DNA of 64,000 nucleotides from Clostridiales bacterium. GTDB taxonomy: Bacteria; Bacillota; Clostridia; Oscillospirales; Oscillospiraceae. Numbering within the stretch: the first letter of the stretch is position 1; every line of letters starts with the position of its first letter. This document shows, in pieces, positions 59,036-64,000 of the stretch. The stretch is taken from positions 153,035 to 217,034 of the forward strand of contig CABIXV010000004.1 in NCBI GenBank assembly GCA_902362775.1. Direction: 5' to 3'. A program made the translations under genes and the position numbers. Under the pieces are notes generated by a model. It saw only the letters and a list, made by a program, of their open reading frames with translations, did no database searches and was not told where the DNA came from.

Positions 59036-60325
59036 ATGTCAGACAAACTTACGCAAGAAAAATTTGACCGGGCTGTGCTGGTGGGGCTGAACGCCTTCAG
59101 CATGTCCCAGGAGGAGAACGCCACCGAGGAGACGATGGAGGAGCTAGCCGCTCTGTTGGAGACTGCGGGGGGAGAGACTGTGGGTGTGGTCACCCAGTCC
59201 AAGGACAGCCCAGACCCCCGCACCTTTATCGGGGAGGGAAAGGTGGCCGAGGTAAAAGAGCTGGTCCAGGCCATGGATGCCAACATGGTCGTCTTTGATA
59301 ACGCCCTTTCCCCCTCACAGCAGCGGGCCCTCACAGAGGACCTGGGAGTGGCGGTTCTGGACCGATCCGCCCTCATTCTCGACATCTTTGCCCAGCGGGC
59401 CAGAACCAAGGAGGGCCGCCTCCAGGTAGAACTGGCCCAGTACAAATATTTGCTGCCGCGGCTGCTGGGTATGTGGAAGCACCTGGAGCGCCAGGAGGGC
59501 GCCATCGGCACCCGTGGTCCCGGCGAGACCCAGTTGGAGAGCGACCGCCGGCATATCCGGAAAAAGATATCCAAGCTGGAGGGGGACTTGAAGGAGGTCC
59601 GCCGGGTACGAGCCACCCAGCGGGAGCGCCGCATCAAGAACGAGGTCCCGGTGGTGGCCATTGTAGGGTATACCAACGCGGGCAAGTCCACACTGCTCAA
59701 CCACCTGACCGGGGCGGAAATCCCGGCAAACGACCGGCTCTTCGACACGTTGGACACCACTACCCGGACTCTGGAGATCTCTGACACCTGTACCGTACTG
59801 CTGTCCGACACGGTGGGCTTCATCCGTAAGCTGCCCCACCATCTGGTAGAGGCATTCAAGGCCACATTGGAGGAACTGGAGTATGCCGATTTGCTGCTCC
59901 ACGTCATCGACGCCTCGAACCCCCAGTGGAGGGAACAGGCCCAGGTGGTGGATCAACTGATCCATGAGCTGGGAGCGGACCAAACTCCGCGCATCGAGGT
60001 ATTCAACAAGTGCGACCTGTGGACGGGGGACATCCGGCCCCACGGGGAGGGCATTGTATCCATCTCTGCCAAGACCGGGGAGGGGGTGCCTGAGCTGCTG
60101 GCCGCCATAGGGAAGCGGCTGGACAACGGAGCCAGGCGGGTTACGATCCATCTGCCCTATGACCGGGGCGGACTGCTGGAAAAGCTATACCAGGACGCGA
60201 AGGTGGAGAACGTGGAGTATGGTGAGACCATCGACGTGGTGGCGGTCTGCACCCCCAAGGTCATCGGCCAGCTTGGCCCTCTGGTGGAGGGGTGGAAGCC
60301 TCACAGAGAGCCCTGGGAGGAATGA
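59036..60325 (+). CDS. hflX: GTPase HflX (ribosome splitting)
   Basis: A 429-residue GTPase that binds 50S/70S ribosomes and splits or rescues stalled ones. The N-terminal HflX domain shows DPRTFIGEGKVAEVK and DRSALILDIFAQRARTKEG, then GTRGPGETQLESDRR, followed by the G domain GYTNAGKST, DTVGFIRKLP and NKCD. The C-terminal domain is complete. The stop overlaps the start region of the GNAT gene. Confidence 0.97.
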   Translation: MSDKLTQEKFDRAVLVGLNAFSMSQEENATEETMEELAALLETAGGETVGVVTQSKDSPDPRTFIGEGKVAEVKELVQAMDANMVVFDNALSPSQQRALTEDLGVAVLDRSALILDIFAQRARTKEGRLQVELAQYKYLLPRLLGMWKHLERQEGAIGTRGPGETQLESDRRHIRKKISKLEGDLKEVRRVRATQRERRIKNEVPVVAIVGYTNAGKSTLLNHLTGAEIPANDRLFDTLDTTTRTLEISDTCTVLLSDTVGFIRKLPHHLVEAFKATLEELEYADLLLHVIDASNPQWREQAQVVDQLIHELGADQTPRIEVFNKCDLWTGDIRPHGEGIVSISAKTGEGVPELLAAIGKRLDNGARRVTIHLPYDRGGLLEKLYQDAKVENVEYGETIDVVAVCTPKVIGQLGPLVEGWKPHREPWEE

Positions 60326-60327
60326 CG

Positions 60328-60831
60328 GTGGGCTTTGAGCTTCGGGAATGGCGTCCGGAGGACGCCCCCTCCATTACCCGGTACGCAGATGACCCCCAGG
60401 TGGCGGCCAATCTCCGGGACATATTTCCTGCCCCCTATCACCTGTCCGATGCACGGGAGTTTATCCAAAGCTGTATGGCGGCGGATGAGGGACAGGCTAT
60501 CTTCCGAGCCATCTCTGTGAACGGGCAAGCAGTGGGCAGCATCGCCCTGACCAGAGGGACAGACGTATACCGCCTCTCCGCCGAGCTGGGCTACTGGCTG
60601 GGGCGGGAATTCTGGGGCCGAGGCATTATGCCGGCCGCTGTGGAGGAGATGTGCCGCCTGGGCTTCCATCGCTGGGATATCGTTCGCATCTTTGCCGAGC
60701 CCTATGCCCATAACGCTGCCTCCCGGCGGGTGCTGGAGAAGGCAGGCTTCCATCTGGAGGGCGTGATGGCGCGGGGAGTAGTCAAAAATGGACAGCTCCA
60801 CGACTACTGTATGTACGCAAAGCTGAAATAA
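60328..60831 (+). CDS. GNAT-family N-acetyltransferase (RimJ/RimL-like)
   Basis: About 167 residues. The acetyl-CoA site is in LGYWLGREFWGRGIMPAAV, with the A/B motifs NAASRRVLEKAGF behind it, as in RimJ/RimL-type acetyltransferases. I choose GTG 60328, since GGGAGG ends 7 bases upstream; ATG 60322, overlapping the hflX stop as ATGA, is only one base from that site and is the alternative. Coupled to hflX. The substrate is unknown. Confidence 0.88.
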   Translation: MGFELREWRPEDAPSITRYADDPQVAANLRDIFPAPYHLSDAREFIQSCMAADEGQAIFRAISVNGQAVGSIALTRGTDVYRLSAELGYWLGREFWGRGIMPAAVEEMCRLGFHRWDIVRIFAEPYAHNAASRRVLEKAGFHLEGVMARGVVKNGQLHDYCMYAKLK

Positions 60832-60838
60832 GGAGAGG

Positions 60839-60861
60839 CGGGACGGCCAGCGCCGTCCCGC
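60839..60861 (+). terminator. Terminator after the GNAT gene
   Basis: A GCGGGACGGC / GCCGTCCCGC stem, small loop, then TTATTTTGT. Confidence 0.8.
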
Positions 60862-61016
60862 TTATTTTGTAAAGATCCCGCTCAGGGAGAACAGGTCGTG
60901 GTCAGATATCGTATGGCGACACGAAGGAGAATGGCGTCTTCCAGCAGGGAGTCACAGCTTTCGGAAAAGTCTTCCAGCCATGCGCTGCGGTCTCCATACT
61001 ATCACCTTAAATCGAG

Positions 61017-61064
61017 CAAGAGCTGTAAGCTCTTGTTTCAAAAAGAATAGCTATCAGCTATACT
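61017..61064 (+). promoter_or_regulatory. Promoter and operator-like repeat of the small XRE gene
   Basis: The perfect inverted repeat CAAGAGCT-gta-AGCTCTTG (61017-61035) sits just upstream of TTTCAA (61036-61041) and TATACT (61059-61064), 17 bases apart. It probably is the site for the XRE protein itself. Confidence 0.5.
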
Positions 61065-61087
61065 ATAATTTAAAGCAGGTGATTGCA

Positions 61088-61282
61088 ATGAAGGATTATC
61101 GTAAGATTATGAGAGCAAAGCGAGAAGCAAAAGGCCTGAGCCAGCATAAACTGGCCCAGCAGCTTGGGATTACGCAAACATTTTTGAGTGAAATAGAGAG
61201 AGGCCGTAAAAATCCTTCTCTGGAACAGTTCTTCCGCATCTGCGAGGCGCTGGACATCCAGCTGTTTCCCGAGGAGGAATAG
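61088..61282 (+). CDS. Small XRE-family HTH regulator
   Basis: A 64-residue protein that is one Cro/C1 HTH domain: MRAKREAKGLSQHKLAQQLG, then QTFLSEIERGRKNPSLEQF. No effector domain, so it probably acts as a simple DNA-binding repressor. ATG 61088 has AGCAGGTGA upstream. No partner gene is obvious; the following yigZ starts 55 bases later. Confidence 0.85.
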   Translation: MKDYRKIMRAKREAKGLSQHKLAQQLGITQTFLSEIERGRKNPSLEQFFRICEALDIQLFPEEE

Positions 61283-61337
61283 GGTGCCCCGCCCGGCGGG
61301 CTGGTCAAACGCATACTATCTGCACTGAGGTGACTAT

Positions 61338-61988
61338 ATGATCGAATACTATATTCCTACCCAGCACAGCCAGACAGAACTGGTAGAGAAGCGATCCCGG
61401 TTTATCGGCCAGGTGTGGCGGGTGTCCTCTGAGGAGGAGGCCAGGGCCCGGATTGAGGAGACCAAAAAGAAGCGCTATGACGCCCGGCACAACTGCTGGT
61501 GCTACCGGCTGCGGGAGGGGGGCGTGGAGCGATACTCCGACGACGGCGAGCCCCAGGGCACGGCGGGCCAGCCCATGCTCAATGTATTCCAACGGGAGAA
61601 CGTCAATGATGTGGTGTGTGTGGTCACCCGGTACTTTGGTGGGATCCTCCTGGGGGCTGGGGGGCTGGTTCGGGCCTATTCCGCCGCCGCCAAGGACGCC
61701 CTGGATGGGGCGGGGATCTCGGTGGTCCGCCGGTGGGTGGCCATGGAGGTCCCCTGCACCTATGCCCAGTTTGAGGGGATGCGCCGGGAGATCGGCTCCT
61801 TCGGCGGCGTGGTGGAAGCTGTGGACTATGGGGTGGACGTCGTGCTGTCTGCCCTCTTGCCCGAGGAGCGGGCGGAGGACTTTGCCGCCCACATCCTGGA
61901 CGTGTCCGCCGGCACCGTGGAGGCGCTGGAGGCCGGAGAAGCGTTTAAGGATGTCCCCTGGAGGCTTCCCACGGCGGATGAGAGCTGA
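61338..61988 (+). CDS. yigZ: YigZ/IMPACT family protein
   Basis: A 216-residue protein: an N-terminal UPF0029/Impact domain (KRSRFIGQVWRV, ARHNCWCYRLREGG, DDGEPQGTAGQPML, VVTRYFGGILLGAGGLVRAYS) and a C-terminal DUF1949 RNase-H-like-fold domain. The family is conserved in bacteria and related to eukaryotic IMPACT, a translation regulator; the bacterial role is not settled. GAGGTGACT precedes the ATG. Confidence 0.95.
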   Translation: MIEYYIPTQHSQTELVEKRSRFIGQVWRVSSEEEARARIEETKKKRYDARHNCWCYRLREGGVERYSDDGEPQGTAGQPMLNVFQRENVNDVVCVVTRYFGGILLGAGGLVRAYSAAAKDALDGAGISVVRRWVAMEVPCTYAQFEGMRREIGSFGGVVEAVDYGVDVVLSALLPEERAEDFAAHILDVSAGTVEALEAGEAFKDVPWRLPTADES

Positions 61989-62011
61989 GTGCTGCTCAGA
62001 AAAAAGCCTCG

Positions 62012-62043
62012 CATTCTTTCGCGCCGGAAGGCGCGAAAGAATG
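62012..62043. repeat. Perfect 14-bp inverted repeat after yigZ
   Basis: CATTCTTTCGCGCC / GGCGCGAAAGAATG with loop GGAA. The downstream T-tract is 10 bases away, so it is a poor terminator on its own. Confidence 0.6.
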
Positions 62044-62088
62044 ATAATCTGTTTTTTTCGGCAGCGTGTACGTCGGAAAAAACACTTC

Positions 62089-62115
62089 AAAGGCCGCCCA
62101 TGGGCGGCCTTTTCT
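62089..62115 (+). terminator. Terminator before the ECF sigma operon
   Basis: AAAGGCCGCC / GGGCGGCCTTTT hairpin with a short loop and T-rich end. Confidence 0.8.
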
Positions 62116-62135
62116 GATGCGGTGCAGTGTTTCTT

Positions 62136-62164
62136 TGTAACAAAAGGGCCTCGTCGATAGTCTT
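62136..62164 (+). promoter_or_regulatory. Possible ECF-type autoregulatory promoter of the sigma factor operon
   Basis: TGTAAC (62136-62141) and AGTCTT (62159-62164), 17 bases apart, resemble the TGTnAC...CGTCTT kind of ECF promoter; no SigA promoter of comparable quality is seen in the gap. Confidence 0.45.
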
Positions 62165-62197
62165 ATAGTTAAAAACAGAAGGAGGAGGGAGAAACGG

Positions 62198-62671
62198 TTG
62201 AGCTGGGAAGATTACCGGGAGTTTGAATTGGCCTATCGGGAAAACGCAAGGCTGGTATATCGCTTTCTTGTCAGCCGTGGATGCCCTCCACAAGAGGCGG
62301 AGGACCTAACTCAGGATACCTTTGTTAAGGCTCTGCTTCATATCCACCGCTTCAAAGGGGAGTGCAGGCTGTCTGTCTGGCTGTGCCAGATCGCAAAAAA
62401 TACCTGGCTGACCCATGAGACGCGGAGGCGGCGGGAGCCGTTTCCAGTGTGTCAGGAGCGCGGAGCGTGGGATAGCTCCCTCTGGGAATGGCTGGATCTG
62501 GTAGAGCGCCTGGAGGAGCCATACCGTTCTGTCTTTGTAGCTAAGGCCCTGGAGGAGCGCCCCTATGAGGAGCTTTCTGCTCAATACGGGAAGAGTGAGA
62601 GCTGGGCCCGTGTGACCTATCACCGGGCCAGGGAAAAATTAAGAGCCATGATAGAGGAGGGAGAAAAATGA
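62198..62671 (+). CDS. ECF-type RNA polymerase sigma factor
   Basis: A 157-residue sigma-70 family member with region 2 (FELAYRENARLVYRFLVSRG, AEDLTQDTFVKALLHIHRF) and region 4 (LEEPYRSVFVAKALEERPYEELSAQYGKSESW, broken into two helices) only. Start TTG 62198 is backed by GGAGGAGGG. It overlaps the anti-sigma gene as ATGA, the standard arrangement, so the activity is held by the membrane protein encoded next. The regulon probably includes its own promoter. Confidence 0.93.
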   Translation: MSWEDYREFELAYRENARLVYRFLVSRGCPPQEAEDLTQDTFVKALLHIHRFKGECRLSVWLCQIAKNTWLTHETRRRREPFPVCQERGAWDSSLWEWLDLVERLEEPYRSVFVAKALEERPYEELSAQYGKSESWARVTYHRAREKLRAMIEEGEK

Positions 62672-63429
62672 AAAACAACTGTGATATCGTCCGTGACCTG
62701 CTGCCCCTGTATGTGGACGGGGTATGCAGTCAGGAAAGCGCCAAACTGGTGGAGGAGCACCTGACAGACTGTCAGAGCTGCCGGGAATTGCTGGACAAGC
62801 TGAGAGGGGAGGAGGAAATTATCCCCGGCTCCCCCTCCGCTGCCCCGCCGGAGGACGGCGCCAAGGTGCTGGAGCGGACAGCAAGGACGGTGGGCTTTCA
62901 TGTGGTGCGGGCATTAGTCGGCATTTTTGCCATCGTTATGATCTGGATGGTGTACCTCTGGCAGGAGGGAATGGCGGGTCAGGGGAATTACCGATATGTG
63001 TCCTACGGCCTTCATGAGATATTTAACCTGGTGATCCTGATTACTGTGGCGGCCACCTGGATATGGATGATCGCGGTGCTATGGCGTATAGTACGGCAAA
63101 AACGCTGGCGGCGGTATTGGGCTCTGGCGCTGACCCTGGCGCTGCTGGCAGGGGCACAGATCGCCTACTTTGTTTGGATGTCCGGATATACCGCCCATAC
63201 GGGCGTGGCACAGGTCCTGAAGGTAACTGATCAGACACATGTGGTAGTTCAGATCGGGGAGGAGATTTGGGAGATGGAAACCGTTCCGATTTTGTCTGAT
63301 CTGCTGGAGGAGGATGGAACCGTGTATATGATCGATTACTATACTCGGACCGACCGGCCGGGATGGGCCTATCTAAACTATGTCTGGGATATCGTGATAA
63401 ACGGCCAGGGAGAGTACACAGATGGATAG
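62668..63429 (+). CDS. Membrane anti-sigma factor with zinc-finger (ZAS) domain
   Basis: 253 residues. The N-terminal zinc-finger anti-sigma domain has CDIVRDLLPLYVDG and the HxxxCxxC motif HLTDCQSC. Three hydrophobic helices follow (starting near residues 80, 118 and 150), then an outer domain of about 75 residues (VLKVTDQTHVVVQIG...) that may sense the signal. It sequesters the ECF sigma factor; the trigger is unknown. Ends before a bidirectional terminator. Confidence 0.9.
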   Translation: MKNNCDIVRDLLPLYVDGVCSQESAKLVEEHLTDCQSCRELLDKLRGEEEIIPGSPSAAPPEDGAKVLERTARTVGFHVVRALVGIFAIVMIWMVYLWQEGMAGQGNYRYVSYGLHEIFNLVILITVAATWIWMIAVLWRIVRQKRWRRYWALALTLALLAGAQIAYFVWMSGYTAHTGVAQVLKVTDQTHVVVQIGEEIWEMETVPILSDLLEEDGTVYMIDYYTRTDRPGWAYLNYVWDIVINGQGEYTDG

Positions 63430-63438
63430 AGGACTAAA

Positions 63439-63470
63439 AAAGTCAGCCGCCCGTATGGGCGGCTGACTTT
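63439..63470. terminator. Bidirectional terminator between anti-sigma gene and rpmB
   Basis: A perfect 14-bp stem AAAGTCAGCCGCCC / GGGCGGCTGACTTT, loop GTAT, between convergent genes. Confidence 0.92.
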
Positions 63471-63487
63471 CTATTTGCCATATTCCA

Positions 63488-63676
63488 TTACACAGCGCGG
63501 GTGACCTTACCGGAACGGAGGCATCTGGTGCAGACGTACACGTGAGTGGGAGTGCCCTTCACGATCGCCTTCACGCGCTTCACGTTGGGCTTCCAGGTGC
63601 GGTTGGAACGACGATGGGAGTGGGAGACCTGGATGCCGAAGGTGACGCCCTTGTCGCAGAATTCGCATTTGGCCAT
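63488..63676 (-). CDS. rpmB: 50S ribosomal protein L28
   Basis: A 62-residue ribosomal protein starting MAKCEFCDKGVTFGIQVSHS, with the zinc pairs CEFC and CTRC, the C+ form. ATG 63676 has GGAGGTAAGCAAC upstream. Together with L31 and L32 in this window, all three small zinc-type ribosomal proteins are C+. Confidence 0.97.
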   Translation of the reverse strand: MAKCEFCDKGVTFGIQVSHSHRRSNRTWKPNVKRVKAIVKGTPTHVYVCTRCLRSGKVTRAV

Positions 63677-63727
63677 GTTGCTTACCTCCTCGCTATGAGA
63701 ATCGCTTTCCAAAAAGCTTCGACTGAT

Positions 63728-63756
63728 ATCATAACAGATATTCCGGCAGAATGCAA
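63728..63756 (-). promoter_or_regulatory. Promoter of rpmB
   Basis: Minus strand TTGCAT (63751-63756) and TATGAT (63728-63733), 17 bases apart. Confidence 0.68.
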
Positions 63757-63810
63757 GCACTTTTTTCAAAAACTGGCCACGAAAAAATTTTAGAAAGAGG
63801 GGCGGTGCGC

Positions 63811-63839
63811 TTGCGTCCCAGTCGCTTTTCGTCTATACT
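63811..63839 (+). promoter_or_regulatory. Promoter of hprK
   Basis: TTGCGT (63811-63816) and TATACT (63834-63839), 17 bases apart. Confidence 0.62.
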
Positions 63840-63902
63840 GAAAAATAAGGAAGATCAAGGGGGGATGCCCCATTGATAACACAGTGAAAGGAGCGTGTCC
63901 CA

Positions 63903-64000
63903 ATGGCGGAAGGAATAAGCAGTGTCCGGCTGGGAGATATTATCCAGGAATTTGGTCTGGAGGTGCTGAACAAAGGAACAAACTATGAGAACGTCCCACT
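63903..64000 (+). CDS. hprK: HPr kinase/phosphorylase (N-terminal part, cut by window edge)
   Basis: Only 32 codons are visible. SSVRLGDIIQEFGLEVLNKG followed by NVPL matches the N-terminal domain of HprK, the bifunctional enzyme that phosphorylates HPr on Ser46 and drives carbon catabolite control in Firmicutes. ATG 63903 has AAGGAGCGTG upstream. The catalytic domain lies outside the window, so the call rests on the N-terminal resemblance. Confidence 0.75.
   Translation, partial: MAEGISSVRLGDIIQEFGLEVLNKGTNYENVP

Noticed and set aside
60890..61010. Minus-strand open stretch of about 35 codons with a protein-like sequence (WLEDFSESCDSLLEDAILL)
   Set aside because: It opens right after stop codons with no start codon or SD and matches no family that I know. 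It might be a tiny remnant but cannot be supported.

Overview
The window is chromosomal DNA of a GC-rich, spore-forming, anaerobic Firmicute, most likely an Oscillospiraceae (Flavonifractor/Lawsonibacter/Intestinimonas-like) gut bacterium. The reasons are the sporulation genes spoVAD/spoVAE, Firmicute neighbourhoods (era-yqzL-recO, yceD-rpmF, DUF3842, a T-box on leuA, hprK), Shine-Dalgarno (SD)-led genes with some TTG/GTG starts, consensus SigA promoters and an anaerobic carboxylate and amino-acid metabolism. The genus is inferred from gene style, not from a database match. I see no rRNA, CRISPR array, transposase, phage or integrase, so this is core plus metabolic chromosome, not a mobile island.

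Layout. 1-3.5 kb: end of a spoVA operon, divergent from a gamma-glutamyltransferase gene, then ybeY. 3.5-5.6 kb: divergent LysR/YeiH pair. 5.7-7.7 kb: era-yqzL-recO. 7.7-15.1 kb: a GntR-controlled catabolic operon (CoA-acylating aldehyde dehydrogenase, 4-hydroxybutyrate dehydrogenase-like enzyme, HMG-CoA-lyase-like enzyme and a DctPQM TRAP importer). 15.1-17.1 kb: rpmF, yceD and an RluA-type synthase. 17.1-19.3 kb: an unrecognised membrane protein / small HTH / exported protein cassette with paired operators. 19.4-23.9 kb: potABCD polyamine importer. 24-28 kb: small regulator and membrane genes, a GyrI-like protein and an LTA-synthase-type sulfatase. 28.2-31.8 kb: cstA with a small partner, and a Lit-like membrane protein. 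31.9-36.6 kb: a gtrA/gtrB/gtrII glycosylation operon and an MFS pump preceded by a leader peptide. 36.8-41.4 kb: TRAP-TAXI importer and glutaminase. 41.4-43.6 kb: two CobW-type GTPases. 43.6-47.9 kb: S41-SLH protease, TlpA/CcdA thiol module and a Crp/Fnr regulator. 48-48.6 kb: five tRNAs. 48.8-53.3 kb: pfkA, DUF3842, an aldo/keto reductase, and a kinase plus ECF S component behind a structured leader. 53.3-58.1 kb: phosphoketolase, then leuA with its T-box. 58.1-64 kb: rpmE, flavin reductase, hflX, a GNAT, small XRE, yigZ, ECF sigma/anti-sigma, rpmB and the start of hprK.

How it fits together. Central carbon (pfkA, phosphoketolase, a CstA pyruvate/peptide transporter) sits beside scavenging systems for polyamines, carboxylates and probably glutamine/glutamate (glutaminase next to a TAXI transporter, and a gamma-glutamyltransferase). 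The least explained and most interesting material is regulatory RNA and operator structure. First, a 12-codon leader peptide stands before the MFS pump, with two mutually exclusive hairpins, one covering the pump start. Second, an unclassified attenuator-like leader precedes an ECF S component and its linked kinase. Third, a leader with three perfect palindromes and a short upstream ORF precedes the TRAP-TAXI genes. All promoter, operator and RNA structures were found by eye and are predictions.
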